From Rhodovulum robiginosum (GTDB taxonomy: Bacteria; Pseudomonadota; Alphaproteobacteria; Rhodobacterales; Rhodobacteraceae), in assembly GCF_003944755.1 (NCBI RefSeq), contig NZ_RWGU01000051.1, positions 248,001 to 312,000 on the forward strand: a DNA stretch of 64,000 bases. Direction: 5' to 3'. A model generated the notes under the pieces. It did not search any database and had not been told where the DNA came from. It worked only from the letters and a program-made list of their open reading frames with translations. The position numbers were made by a program, and so were the translations under genes. Positions 31,362 to 40,961 of this stretch are shown piece by piece. Positions within the stretch are counted from its first letter, which is position 1, and each line of letters starts with the position of its first letter.

Positions 31362-32654
31362 CTACCGTCCGTCCGCCAGCGCTGTCCTGCGGCGCGCCGC
31401 CGATCCGGGAATGTTCAGCCGCAGCCGGTATTTCGTGACAGTCCGCCGTTCGATGGCCACGCCTTGCGCCTGCAGCCCGGCGGCGATCTTGGCGTCGCTC
31501 AGCGGGCGTTCGGCCGGTTCCCCCGCGATCATGGTCTGAATGCGGTGCATGACCTCGCGCGCCGAAACGGCGCCGCCGGCGGCGGTCGCCGGTATCGCGC
31601 GCGACAGGAGCGCGCGCAGATCCATCACGCCCTGCGGTGTTTCCACGGTCAGCCCGGCGGCCGCGCGTCCGGCGGTGCTGGGATGCAGGCCCAGCGCGTT
31701 GGCCACCTCTTGCAGGCTCAGCGGGCCGGGGCATGGGCGGACGCCGTCGAGATAGGCGGCCTGACGCTGCACGATTTCCGCGGTCACCGCCAGGGTGCTG
31801 GCGTTGCGCTGGTCGATGGCGCGCTTGAGGCTGCGCGCCTCGGCCAGGGCCGCGGCCAATGCCGGCGCCGCGGCGCCGAGCCCGTCGCGCAGCCGCAGCT
31901 GGGGCAGGGTGGCGCGGTTGAGGGTCACCGACCAGCCGGGGCCGTCGCGCCGCACCACGACATCGGGCGGGCGCAGGATCAGAGGGTCGACGGCAAAGGC
32001 GTGACCCGGCTTGGGGTCGAACCGGCGCAGCAGCGCGAGGTTGCGCCGCACCTCTTTCTCGTCGCAGCCGCACCGTCGGGCCAGCGCGCCGGGGCCGCCA
32101 TCGGACAACAGCGTGAGATTGTCGAGCAGGCAGTCGAGAGCGGAGCTCAGCACGCCCCGGTCGCGCGCCTGCAACCGCAGGCAATCGGCGAGGGAGCGGG
32201 CGAAAAGGCCGGCGGGCTCGAAGCCCTGCAAGACCTCCAGCACGGCCTCGGCCTCGGCGACGGGGCAGCCGCAGCGCGCGGCGATGCTCTGCACATCCTC
32301 GCCCAGCCAGCCATGGGGTTCCAGCGCGTCGACAAAGGCCAGCGCGACGCGGCGTGCAGCAGGGTCCGCGATGGCCAGCTCGATCTGGCGGGTGACATGG
32401 TGGACAAGGCTTGGGGCGTTGTCGGGCAGGCCGTCTCCGGTCGGGGGGGCGGGCCCCGCGCCGGGCGCCACGGCCCGCTCGGGGCCGACGATGTCGATGA
32501 ATGGGTTGTCCCGCGCGGCCTCTTCGAGAAACGCCAAGAGTTCGAGATTGCTCAATTGCAAAACCGCGATGGCCTGCCGCAGCTGGGCCGTCATCGCCAA
32601 ATTGGTTTTCTGCTTGAGCGCGAGCTTCGGCGCGAGGTTCAGCGGTCGGCCCAT
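31362..32654 (-). CDS. rpoN: RNA polymerase sigma-54 factor
   Basis: A 430-residue sigma-54. Region I is at the N-terminus (LALKQKTNLAMTAQLRQAIA, Gln/Leu-rich, activator-interacting), a short acidic linker follows, then the core-binding domain. The C-terminal DNA-binding part has the HTH and the RpoN box as ERRTVTKYR (consensus ARRTVAKYR), which reads the -24 GG element. It is not followed by the hpf/ptsN genes that usually accompany rpoN. It instead lies 47 bp downstream of the DUF2126 gene on the same strand. It may be a second rpoN copy of the genome. Confidence 0.93.
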   Translation of the reverse strand: MGRPLNLAPKLALKQKTNLAMTAQLRQAIAVLQLSNLELLAFLEEAARDNPFIDIVGPERAVAPGAGPAPPTGDGLPDNAPSLVHHVTRQIELAIADPAARRVALAFVDALEPHGWLGEDVQSIAARCGCPVAEAEAVLEVLQGFEPAGLFARSLADCLRLQARDRGVLSSALDCLLDNLTLLSDGGPGALARRCGCDEKEVRRNLALLRRFDPKPGHAFAVDPLILRPPDVVVRRDGPGWSVTLNRATLPQLRLRDGLGAAAPALAAALAEARSLKRAIDQRNASTLAVTAEIVQRQAAYLDGVRPCPGPLSLQEVANALGLHPSTAGRAAAGLTVETPQGVMDLRALLSRAIPATAAGGAVSAREVMHRIQTMIAGEPAERPLSDAKIAAGLQAQGVAIERRTVTKYRLRLNIPGSAARRRTALADGR

Positions 32655-32701
32655 GGCCGTATCATGTCGCCGCGGCCATGCCGTTGTAAAGCGCCGCGGC
32701 G

Positions 32702-35700
32702 CTATCCGCGCCTGAGGTCGAGCGTGAAGGGGAAGGCCGGGTGGACGGCGCGGAAGGCGGGCATCGTCGCGCCGGGCGTGTGGCCGCCTGCCTCGAACCG
32801 CGCGATTCGGCGGCCCTCGGCCTCCAGCGCGTTGATGGGGCGGTCGTCATGGGCCCGCCCGCCGGGATGGACGACATGGTAGGTGCACCCGCCCACCGAC
32901 CGCCCCGCGTGCCGGTCGAAAAGGTCGAAGACCAGCGGCCCGTGCGCCGCGATGGTGGGGTGCATCGCCGACCACGGCTGCCACGAGCGGAACCGGATGC
33001 CGGCCACGTGGCGGTCCGCGTCCGGCACCAGCGGCACGGCGATGCCGTTGCAGGTGAGGGTATATCGCTCGGGGTCATGGCCTGTCAGCGCGACCTCGAT
33101 CCGCTCGACCGAGCTGTCGACATAGCGCGCGGTGCCGCCGGCGCCGGGCTCTTCGCCCAGCGTCAGCCATGGCTCGATGGCGTTGCGCAGCTCGATACCC
33201 ACTCCGGCCACTTCGGTGCGGCCCGCCAACGGGAAGCGGAAATCGAACTGGGCCTGGAACCAGCCGGGGTCAAAGGCGATGCCGTGGGCGCGCGAGAGAT
33301 CGTCGAGTACCGTCTTGAAATCCGCCCAGACATGGGCTGGCAGCAGGAACCGGTCGTGCAGCGCCGTGCCCCACCCCTGCATCTCGTCGCAATAGGGGTG
33401 GTCCCAGAACCACGACAAGAGCCCGCGCAGCACCAGCGCCTGGGCCATGCTCATCTGCCAATGCGGCGGCATCTCGAAGCCGCGGAACTCGACCAGGCCC
33501 AGCCGCCCGGTGGGACCGTCGGGCGAAAAGAGCTTGTCGATGCAGATCTCGGCGCGGTGGGTGTTGCCCGACATGTCGGTCAACAGGTGCCGGAACAGCC
33601 GGTCGACGAGCCAGGGCCGGTAGGTGCCTTCGCCGGTCAGCCGGTCGAGCTCGGCCATGGCGATCTCCATTTCGTAGATCGCCTCGGGGCGCCCCTCGTC
33701 GAAGCGGGGGGCCTGGCTGGTGGGGCCGATGAAGGTGCCCGAGAACAGGTAGGAAAGCGACGGGTGCGCCTGCCAGTAGCGGATGACCGAGGCCAGCAGG
33801 TCGGGCCGGCGCAGGAACGGGCTGTCGGCCGGCGTCGCGCCGCCCACCACGATATGGTTGCCGCCGCCCGACCCGGTGAGCCGCCCGTCGATCATGAAGC
33901 TGACGCTGTCGAGCCCGCATTGCCGGGCCTCTTCGTACAGCGCGGCGGTGATTTCGCGCATCTCCGCCCAGTTGCCGGCGGGATGGATGTTGACCTCGAT
34001 CACGCCGGGGTCTGGGGTGACGCGGATGACGTTGATCCGCGCGTCGCGGGGCGGCTCGTATCCTTCGTTGCGGATCGGCACGCCCATCTCGTGGGCGGTT
34101 TCCTCGACCGCGCCGAGAAGGTCGAGATATTCCTCGGCCGATCCCGTGGGCGGGTAGAAGACATGGAGGATGCCGTCGCGCGGCTCGACCGCCAGCGCGG
34201 TACGCACCGCCCCGTCGGGGGTGGTGAAGGTGGTGCCGCCCGACACCCAGTCCTGCGCGTGCGGGTGGTGGCCCAGCACGTCTTCGGCGGACATGTGATC
34301 TGCGGTGTCGGGGGCGGGGTCGGTGCGGGGCTGCGGCACCTGGCGCGTGGGCAGGGGGCCCGCAGGCGACATCGGATCGCGCTGAAACTGCTCGGGGCTG
34401 TCGCCCAGCCAGTTGAGCGAGCCGAGCGGCAGGCGAAAGCCCACGGGGCTGTCGCCGGGCACCGAAAAGAGGCGGCCGCGGCGCGTCGACCATTTCTCGG
34501 TCTTCCAGCGCAGGCGGCGGCTGCCGGTGGCCTGGCTCTGGGCCAGCTGGATCGGGATCACGTAGCCCGTAGGGTTTTCGAACCCACGGTTGAACACGCG
34601 GGCCAGGCGCGCCCGTTCCTGGGGATCATCCAGCTTGCTGTCTTCGGGCGTCACGTTCTGCGGCAGCAGCGCCTCGCGCCCGATATATTCCATCGGGTCC
34701 TCATAGACGGGCTGGGCGAAATCGTCTTCGAGCCCCAGCTTTTTCGCAACCGATCGGCAAAACGCCCCGGCGGTCTCGTGCGTGGCCTCGCCCGGCCCCT
34801 CCCGCGCGATCAGGTCGGACGACGACCAGAGCGGCTGGCCGTCGCCGCGCCAGAGCAGCGAATAGGCCCAGCGCGGCAGCTGTTCGCCGGGGTACCATTT
34901 GCCCTGGCCGTGGTGCAGCACGCCATGGGGCGCAAAGCGGGCCTGCAGCCTGCGGATCAGTGCGTCGGCAAAGTGGCGCTTGGTCGGGCCCACGGCGTCG
35001 ACCGTCCATTCCTCGGCGTCCCGGTCGGTGGCCGAGACGAAGGTAGGCTCGCCGCCCATGGTCAGGCGCATGTCCTGGGCCGCGATGCGGTCGTCGACCG
35101 CCTGGCCCGCGCGGTCGACCTCGGCCCACTGCACGGGGGTCAGCGGGCGGGTGACGCGGGGCGGTTCCGTGATGCGCGCCACCGACATCTCGAACTCGAA
35201 GCCGACCTCGGCCACGTCATGGGCGCCGGTGATCGGCGCGGCGCTGCCGGGCTCGGGCGTGCAGGCCAGCGGGATATGGCCCTCGCCCGCGAACAGGCCC
35301 GAGGTCGGGTCGAGCCCGACCCAGCCGGCGCCGGGCAGGTAGACCTCGGCCCAGGCGTGCAGGTCGGTGAAATCGGTCTCGGGGCCCGAGGGGCCGCCGA
35401 CGGCCTTCTGGTCGGCGGCCAGCTGGATCAGGTAGCCCGACACGAAGCGGGCGGCATAGCCGAACTGGCGCAGCAGCGCGACCAGCAGCCAGCCGGAATC
35501 GCGGCAAGAGCCCAGCGCCTTGTCGATGGTCTCGGTCGGTGTCTGGACGCCGGGTTCCATCCGCACGGTATAGGCGATGGCGTCCTGCACATACTGGTTG
35601 AGCGCCACCAGCCAGTCGATCGTCGTGCCCTGGGGCCGCGGCGCGCCGCGCACGAAATCGTCGAACCGCGGACTGGTGTCGATGGTCTTGAGATAGGGGC

Positions 35701-36043
35701 GCAGATCCTCGAGCAGCCCCTCGTCGTAGCGAAACGGCACCTCCTGCGCGGCGTCTTCGAGGAAAAAGTCGAAGGGGTTGATCGCGACCAGATCGGCCAG
35801 AAGGTCGACCGTCACATCCAGCCGATGAACCTTTTCGGGAAACACCAGCCGCGCCTGCCAGTTGGCGAAGGTGTCCTGTTGCCAGTTGATGAAATGGCCC
35901 TCGGGCTCGATCTTGAGGCTGTAGCTGAGAATCGGCGTGCGGGCATGCGGCGCGGGGCGCAGGCGCACCACATGCGGCCCGAGACCGATCAACCGGTCAT
36001 AGGTGTAGCTCGTGCGGTGAGTCAGGGCGACCGTGATGCTCAT
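32702..36043 (-). CDS. Transglutaminase-like protein with DUF2126 (Anbu-locus protein)
   Basis: A 1113-residue protein. Residues about 1-90 form a bacterial transglutaminase N-terminal domain. A papain-fold transglutaminase core follows, with its Cys in ALGSCRDSGWLL (about 178) and His/Asp in TDLHAWAEVYLPGAGWVGLD. The remaining 800 residues are DUF2126, with GEPTFVS, GQGKWYPGEQLPRW, GSGGGNHIVVGG and TGHNPERY-like segments; this part resembles a glutamine-synthetase-type ligase fold. ATG 36043 matches the family start. Such proteins accompany ATP-grasp, alpha-E and Anbu genes, which lie divergently 146 bp away. The predicted role is making or breaking peptide-like conjugates. Confidence 0.92.
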   Translation of the reverse strand: MSITVALTHRTSYTYDRLIGLGPHVVRLRPAPHARTPILSYSLKIEPEGHFINWQQDTFANWQARLVFPEKVHRLDVTVDLLADLVAINPFDFFLEDAAQEVPFRYDEGLLEDLRPYLKTIDTSPRFDDFVRGAPRPQGTTIDWLVALNQYVQDAIAYTVRMEPGVQTPTETIDKALGSCRDSGWLLVALLRQFGYAARFVSGYLIQLAADQKAVGGPSGPETDFTDLHAWAEVYLPGAGWVGLDPTSGLFAGEGHIPLACTPEPGSAAPITGAHDVAEVGFEFEMSVARITEPPRVTRPLTPVQWAEVDRAGQAVDDRIAAQDMRLTMGGEPTFVSATDRDAEEWTVDAVGPTKRHFADALIRRLQARFAPHGVLHHGQGKWYPGEQLPRWAYSLLWRGDGQPLWSSSDLIAREGPGEATHETAGAFCRSVAKKLGLEDDFAQPVYEDPMEYIGREALLPQNVTPEDSKLDDPQERARLARVFNRGFENPTGYVIPIQLAQSQATGSRRLRWKTEKWSTRRGRLFSVPGDSPVGFRLPLGSLNWLGDSPEQFQRDPMSPAGPLPTRQVPQPRTDPAPDTADHMSAEDVLGHHPHAQDWVSGGTTFTTPDGAVRTALAVEPRDGILHVFYPPTGSAEEYLDLLGAVEETAHEMGVPIRNEGYEPPRDARINVIRVTPDPGVIEVNIHPAGNWAEMREITAALYEEARQCGLDSVSFMIDGRLTGSGGGNHIVVGGATPADSPFLRRPDLLASVIRYWQAHPSLSYLFSGTFIGPTSQAPRFDEGRPEAIYEMEIAMAELDRLTGEGTYRPWLVDRLFRHLLTDMSGNTHRAEICIDKLFSPDGPTGRLGLVEFRGFEMPPHWQMSMAQALVLRGLLSWFWDHPYCDEMQGWGTALHDRFLLPAHVWADFKTVLDDLSRAHGIAFDPGWFQAQFDFRFPLAGRTEVAGVGIELRNAIEPWLTLGEEPGAGGTARYVDSSVERIEVALTGHDPERYTLTCNGIAVPLVPDADRHVAGIRFRSWQPWSAMHPTIAAHGPLVFDLFDRHAGRSVGGCTYHVVHPGGRAHDDRPINALEAEGRRIARFEAGGHTPGATMPAFRAVHPAFPFTLDLRRG

Positions 36044-36189
36044 GAATTCTCGGATTGCCTTGTGTTTGTGCATACGAGGCCAGATCAAGGCGTTTTCTGC
36101 AAGGCGAATAAGCCTTAAAACCTTGGCCATACCGCTTATTGCCTTCCCTGCACGGAATTGCCACGCTCCATAGTCGAAAGGGCCAATTA

Positions 36190-37608
36190 ATGTTCAACGA
36201 GATGCTGAAGGGCGGCGATGTCCGGCCCGAATACAGGATCATCGCCGATTGGGTGGAGCGCGAGGGGATCGAGGCGCTGTTGTCCAAGCGCGAAGAGGCG
36301 GAGTCGCTGTTCCGGAGAATCGGCATTACCTTCGCCGTCTACGGCGAGGGCGGCGACCCCGACCGGCTGATCCCGTTCGACATGGTGCCCCGCGTCTTCG
36401 GCGCGTCGGAATGGGACATGATCGAGCGGGGCTCGATCCAGCGGGCCGATGCGTTGAACGCTTTTCTGCGCGACATCTACGGGCCGCGCGAGATCGTCAA
36501 GGCGGGCATCGTGCCGCTGCCGATGATCGAGGGCAACGACGCCTACGAACCCGTGGTCGAGGGCTACACGCCCCCGCGGGGCATCTATTCGCATGTCGTG
36601 GGCGTCGACCTGGTGCGCGTCTCCGAGTCCGAGATGTACGTGCTGGAGGACAATTGCCGCACGCCATCGGGCGTGTCCTACGTGCTGCAGAACCGCGAGG
36701 TGATGAGCCGGCTTTTCCCCGAGCTTTTCAGCGACAGCGTGATCCGCCCCGTGGATGGCTACGGCGACATGCTGGCCGAGGCGATGCAGTCGGTCGCGCC
36801 GCCGATGTGCGAGGGCGAACCGACCCTCGCGCTGCTGACGCCGGGCCACTACAACTCGGCCTATTTCGAGCATTCCTTCCTGGCCGACCAGATGGGGATC
36901 GAGCTGGTCGAGGGGCCGGACCTGTTCGTCGTGGATGACCGCGTCTACATGCGCACCACCCACGGGCCCGAGCGGGTGGACGTGATCTATCGGCGGATCG
37001 ACGATTCCTTTCTCGACCCGCAGGTGTTCCGGCCCGACAGCCTGCTGGGCGTGCCGGGCATCATCGGCGCGATGAAGGCCGGCGGCGTGACCATCGTCAA
37101 CGCGCCCGGCGCGGGCGTCGCCGACGACAAGGCGATCTATACCTACGTGCCCGAGATGATCCGGTTCTACCTCGGCGAAGAACCGGTCCTGTCGAACGTG
37201 CCCACCTGGCGCTGTTCCGAGACGGACGATCTGAAATACGTGCTGGAGCATCTGCACGAACTGGTGGTCAAGGAGGTGCACGGGTCGGGCGGCTACGGCA
37301 TGCTGGTCGGGCCCGCCTCGACCAAGGCCGAGATCGAGGCCTATGCCGCGCGGCTGAAGGCCGACCCGGACGGCTTTATCGCCCAGCCGACGCTGGCGCT
37401 GTCGGCCGCGCCGATCCTGTCCGAGGAAGGCCTCGCGCCACGCCATGTCGACCTGCGCCCCTTCGTGATTTCCGGCAAGACCACGCGGCTGATCCCCTCG
37501 GGGCTGACGCGGGTGGCGCTGCGCGAGGGATCGCTCGTCGTCAATTCCAGCCAGGGCGGCGGGGTCAAGGACACCTGGGTCCTTAGCGAAGGGGGCTCTG
37601 ATGCTTAG
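36190..37608 (+). CDS. Circularly permuted type 2 ATP-grasp protein (DUF404/DUF407 family)
   Basis: A 472-residue amidoligase-fold protein. Typical segments are FNEMLKGGDVRPEY at the start, YVLEDNCRTPSGVSYVLQNRE (the permuted ATP-grasp metal/nucleotide region), PGAGVADDKAIYTYVPEMI, and VVKEVHGSGGYGMLVGP near the nucleotide lysine. ATG 36190 follows AAAGGG and matches the family start. The 3' end overlaps the alpha-E gene by 8 bp. The family is predicted to form amide bonds using ATP; no substrate is established. Confidence 0.94.
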   Translation: MFNEMLKGGDVRPEYRIIADWVEREGIEALLSKREEAESLFRRIGITFAVYGEGGDPDRLIPFDMVPRVFGASEWDMIERGSIQRADALNAFLRDIYGPREIVKAGIVPLPMIEGNDAYEPVVEGYTPPRGIYSHVVGVDLVRVSESEMYVLEDNCRTPSGVSYVLQNREVMSRLFPELFSDSVIRPVDGYGDMLAEAMQSVAPPMCEGEPTLALLTPGHYNSAYFEHSFLADQMGIELVEGPDLFVVDDRVYMRTTHGPERVDVIYRRIDDSFLDPQVFRPDSLLGVPGIIGAMKAGGVTIVNAPGAGVADDKAIYTYVPEMIRFYLGEEPVLSNVPTWRCSETDDLKYVLEHLHELVVKEVHGSGGYGMLVGPASTKAEIEAYAARLKADPDGFIAQPTLALSAAPILSEEGLAPRHVDLRPFVISGKTTRLIPSGLTRVALREGSLVVNSSQGGGVKDTWVLSEGGSDA

Positions 37609-38581
37609 TCGCACCGCAAACGGTCTGTTCTGGATGTCGCGCTACGTCGAGCGGATGGAAAACATCGCCCGCCTGCTGGACGCCGGCAGCCGGATGGAAG
37701 CGCTGCCCAGCCCGCCGGGCACCAAGGCCACCGAATGGGCCTCGATCCTGATCGCGTCGGGCTGTCAGACCACGTTTCCCGAGCCGCTGGAGAACGCGAC
37801 ACAGGCCAATGTGTCCGCGCATCTGGTCTTTGACCCGGAAAACCCGTCCTCGATCAAGCAATGCCTGTCGTCGGCGCGCGAAAACGCGCGCGCCATGCGC
37901 ACCGCTGTCACCCGAGAGGTGTGGGACGCGATCAACCAGTCCTGGACCGAGATGAAGCGGATGGAGCCGCGCGGCACCCTCGGCCGGGGCTTTCCCGAGT
38001 TCCTGGAATGGGTCAAGGCGCGCGGCGCGCTGGTGCGCGGATCGATCGACGCGACGCTTTTGCGTGACGAGGGCTATGCCTTTATCCAGCTCGGCAAGCG
38101 GATCGAGCGGGCCGACGCCACCGCGCGGCTGCTGGACGTGAAATACCACGTGCTGCTGCCGAAAACACAGGATGTGGGCGGCGGGCTGGATTACCTGCAA
38201 TGGCTGCAGGTGCTGCGCGCGGCCAATGCCGCGGTCGCCTATCGCCACCTCTACCGGCGCACGGTCGACGCCGAGGGCGTGGTGGACCTTCTGGTGTGCA
38301 ACCTCAAGAGCCCGCGGTCGCTGATGTCCAGCGTTCTGAGCATTGCCGAAGAGCTGCACGATATCGGCGCCTATACCGACGCCCAGAACACGGTGGCGAT
38401 CCAGGCCGAACGCCTGTGCGATCATGTCGCTAGGGCCGAGGTGGATGCGATAATCAGCTATGGCCTGCACGAATGGCTGACCGATTTCATCATTTCCATC
38501 AACGCTTTGGCGCAGGATATCGGACGGGTCTACGGATTCGACGGCGGCGATGTGCAAGCTTTGGCGCAACAGACCCAATAA
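37601..38581 (+). CDS. Alpha-E domain-containing protein (DUF403)
   Basis: A 326-residue all-helical protein beginning MLSRTANGLFWMSRYVERM, the alpha-E signature, with RDEGYAFIQLGKRIERADATARLLD further on. It is nearly always encoded with the circularly permuted ATP-grasp protein, here overlapping it by 8 bp, and the two are thought to work as a unit. Catalytic residues are not known; it may be a substrate or docking partner. Confidence 0.94.
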   Translation: MLSRTANGLFWMSRYVERMENIARLLDAGSRMEALPSPPGTKATEWASILIASGCQTTFPEPLENATQANVSAHLVFDPENPSSIKQCLSSARENARAMRTAVTREVWDAINQSWTEMKRMEPRGTLGRGFPEFLEWVKARGALVRGSIDATLLRDEGYAFIQLGKRIERADATARLLDVKYHVLLPKTQDVGGGLDYLQWLQVLRAANAAVAYRHLYRRTVDAEGVVDLLVCNLKSPRSLMSSVLSIAEELHDIGAYTDAQNTVAIQAERLCDHVARAEVDAIISYGLHEWLTDFIISINALAQDIGRVYGFDGGDVQALAQQTQ

Positions 38582-38671
38582 TCCGTCGGCGCGCGCATGC
38601 GGCTTTCGCTTGCGGCGGTTGGCGGCTGGGGCGTATCACCGTCGCTCCGCCATAACCGATCGGGCCTTTCC

Positions 38672-39403
38672 ATGACCTATTGCCTTGCGCTCAAGCTCAA
38701 TGAAGGCCTGGTGTGTCTCTCCGACACACGCACCAACGCGGGTGTCGATAACATCTCGAAATACAAGAAGATGTTTACCTGGGAGGTGCAGGGCGAGCGC
38801 GTCATCACGATGGTGACCGCGGGCAACCTGGCGATCACCCAGGCGGTGATGAGCCTGTTGCAGGAAAATATCGACAACCCCGAATCGGGGATCGAGACGC
38901 TGTTCACCGCCAGTTCGATGTTCCACATGGCCGAGATCGTGGGCGATGCGATGCGCGTGGTGCAGGGCCGCTACGGCCCGGGCCTGTCGTCGATGGGCGA
39001 AAGCGCGATGAGCTCGATCATCCTTGCCGGCCATCGCGCCGGCGGCACGCCACGGCTGTTTCACATCTATTCGGCGGGCAACTTCATAGAGGCGACCGAC
39101 GACACGCCTTATTTCCAGATCGGGGACCACAAATATGGAAAGCCGATCCTCGACCGGGTGATCGGCCCCGACACGTCGCTGGAAACCGGGATCACCGCCG
39201 CGCTGTTGTCCATGGATTCAACCCTGCGCTCGAACCTGTCGGTGGGTATGCCCCTCGACCTGGCGGTGATGCCGTCGCATAGCGTCTGCTTTTCCCAGCT
39301 GCGCCGGATCGAGGAGAACGACCCGAAGTTCCTGGAGCTTTCCGAAGCCTGGTCGGCGGCGCTGCGCAACGCATTCGGCGAGATGGTCAAAATCCGGGTC
39401 TAG
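38672..39403 (+). CDS. Anbu-type proteasome-like peptidase (bacterial proteasome homologue)
   Basis: A 243-residue Ntn-hydrolase of the proteasome/HslV superfamily. The start MTYCLALKLNEGLVCLSDTR places Thr2 as the N-terminal nucleophile after Met removal, with Asp and Lys residues expected for the proteasome active site (SDTRTNAG, KYKKMFTW). ATG 38672 is fixed by this requirement; upstream in-frame codons would bury the Thr. Length and the LDRVIGPDTSLETGITAALLSMDSTLRSNLSVG region match Anbu. It closes the ATP-grasp/alpha-E operon. Physiological substrates of Anbu are unknown. Confidence 0.93.
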   Translation: MTYCLALKLNEGLVCLSDTRTNAGVDNISKYKKMFTWEVQGERVITMVTAGNLAITQAVMSLLQENIDNPESGIETLFTASSMFHMAEIVGDAMRVVQGRYGPGLSSMGESAMSSIILAGHRAGGTPRLFHIYSAGNFIEATDDTPYFQIGDHKYGKPILDRVIGPDTSLETGITAALLSMDSTLRSNLSVGMPLDLAVMPSHSVCFSQLRRIEENDPKFLELSEAWSAALRNAFGEMVKIRV

Positions 39404-39442
39404 CGCCCGACCGTGTCGTGATAGATCGCAGCCAGACGCCCG

Positions 39443-39913
39443 GTGTCTCGGGCAAAGCCGGGGTCGCGCGCGTTCTGCGCGGCGAGGATGGCCCCGTCGA
39501 TCAGCACAGCCGGCGATTGCGCGAGCTTTCGCTTTCGCGGCGCCCGCATCGGGCTGGAAAGCGTGCCCAACGCCATCGACCAGACCGGGGCCCGCGGCGG
39601 CGATGCTGGGCGGGGCCGCGCCCTACGCGGCCAAGCCGTCGTTTTGGTCGGACCAGAACGACGTCAAGCTTCAGATCGCGGGGCTGAACGCCGGCTGTAC
39701 CCAAGCGGTGGGCCGCGACGGCGAAAAGGGGCGGTCGCACGGGTATTTCGCCGGGCCCCAGTTGCTGGCGGTGGACGCGATGAACGACCCCCGCGCCGAC
39801 ATGGTCGGCAAGCGGATGATGAGGCCGGCATTTCGCCCGCGCCCGAGGCGCTGGCCGACCACGGCACCGGCCTGGCCGCGCTGATGCGCGCACCGGCCAC
39901 CGCGGCCGAATAG
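39443..39913 (+). pseudogene. Remnant of an NAD(P)H/FAD ferredoxin reductase, C-terminal part with frameshifts
   Basis: Three consecutive pieces in two reading frames line up with the end of a putidaredoxin-reductase-like flavoprotein. The first has AGDCASFRFRG (FAD-binding GDxA motif) and LESVPNAIDQ. The second, from about 39600, has KPSFWSDQNDVKLQIAGLN and LLAVDAMNDPRADMVGKRMM. The third, back in the first frame, has ISPAPEALADHGTGLAALMR and a stop at 39911-39913. At least two frameshifts and loss of the N-terminal two thirds make this a pseudogene. Confidence 0.75.
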
Positions 39914-39917
39914 CGGC

Positions 39918-40961
39918 TCAGACGATCTCGTCCTCGTCGAAGAGCGGGTCGTCCTCGACCTGGGCGGTCAGCGTCTCCATCGTGTCCTCGGCATCGGTCG
40001 ACGAGGTGATCGCGGCCAGGTGGAACAGCGCGTCGCCCTCGTTGACGATGGGCATGACGGCCCGGCCGACGATGATGCCGTCATCCGGGGCGACCACGTC
40101 GGTATGGACCTCGCCGAACGGGTCGGAAACGATGGCGAGCGTTTCGCCCTTTTGCACCACGTCACCCTCGGACTTGTAGTTGCGCAGAAGGCCCCCCTGG
40201 GGCGCGCGCAGCCAGCGGCTGGACCGGCAGATCAGCGGCGTGCTGCGCGCCCTGGAGATGCCCTTGGCCGGAACCATCCCCTGCACATGCAGCACGCGCA
40301 GGATGCCCGACACCCCAGCGCGCACTGCGAATTCGTCGAACCGCAGCCCCTCGCCCGCCTCGTAGAGCAGCACGTCGATGCCAGCCTCCAGTGCGGCGTT
40401 CCTGAGCGAGCCCTCGCGCAGTTGCGAGGGCAGCACCACGGGTGCGCCAAAGGCGCGGGCGAGGCGCAAGAGGTGCGGCCGGTCGGGCACGATGCGGATT
40501 TGCGGCAGGTTGGTGCGGTGGATCGCGGCGGAATGCAGGTCGATGCCCAGATCGGATCGGGTCACGACCTCGTTCATCAGCAGATGCGCCAGGCGGGCGG
40601 CCAGCGACCCGGTGGTCGAGCCCGGGAAGGCCCGGTTCAGGTCGCGCCGGTCGGGCAGGTAGCGCGAGCGGGCGAGAAAGCCGAAAGCGTTGACGATGGG
40701 CACCGCGATGAGCGTGCCGCGCAGGCTGCCCAGCACCGGCAGGCTGAGCAGGCGCCGCACGACCTCGACCCCGATCACCTCGTCGCCATGCACACCGGCG
40801 GTGACAAAAACGGTGGGCCCGGCGCGCTTGCCGTGGATCACGTGGGCCGACATGGTCACCGGCGTGTGGTCCGACAGGACGCTGACAGGCAGATCGACGG
40901 TGCGGCGCTGGCCGGCGGCGACGGTTTCGCCGCCGAGGTCGAAACCAGCCCGTACAGGCAT
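39918..40961 (-). CDS. Succinylglutamate desuccinylase/aspartoacylase family protein
   Basis: A 347-residue M14-like zinc hydrolase. Zinc ligands are seen in TAGVHGDEVIG (His, Glu) and in GIDLHSAAI (His), with DRRDLNRAFPGS between. The C-terminal 90 residues (GGLLRNYKSEGDVVQKGETLAIVSDPFG) form a beta domain resembling a biotinyl/lipoyl-like hammerhead. The ATG shares one base with the stop of rimK (TGATG). The family removes N-acyl or amino-acid groups. Here it may cut or edit products of the RimK ligase (inference from the operon). Confidence 0.88.
   Translation of the reverse strand: MPVRAGFDLGGETVAAGQRRTVDLPVSVLSDHTPVTMSAHVIHGKRAGPTVFVTAGVHGDEVIGVEVVRRLLSLPVLGSLRGTLIAVPIVNAFGFLARSRYLPDRRDLNRAFPGSTTGSLAARLAHLLMNEVVTRSDLGIDLHSAAIHRTNLPQIRIVPDRPHLLRLARAFGAPVVLPSQLREGSLRNAALEAGIDVLLYEAGEGLRFDEFAVRAGVSGILRVLHVQGMVPAKGISRARSTPLICRSSRWLRAPQGGLLRNYKSEGDVVQKGETLAIVSDPFGEVHTDVVAPDDGIIVGRAVMPIVNEGDALFHLAAITSSTDAEDTMETLTAQVEDDPLFDEDEIV

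Noticed and set aside
32741-36118. Long plus-strand open frame antisense to the DUF2126 gene
   Set aside because: Same shadow effect; the minus-strand protein has full domain structure.
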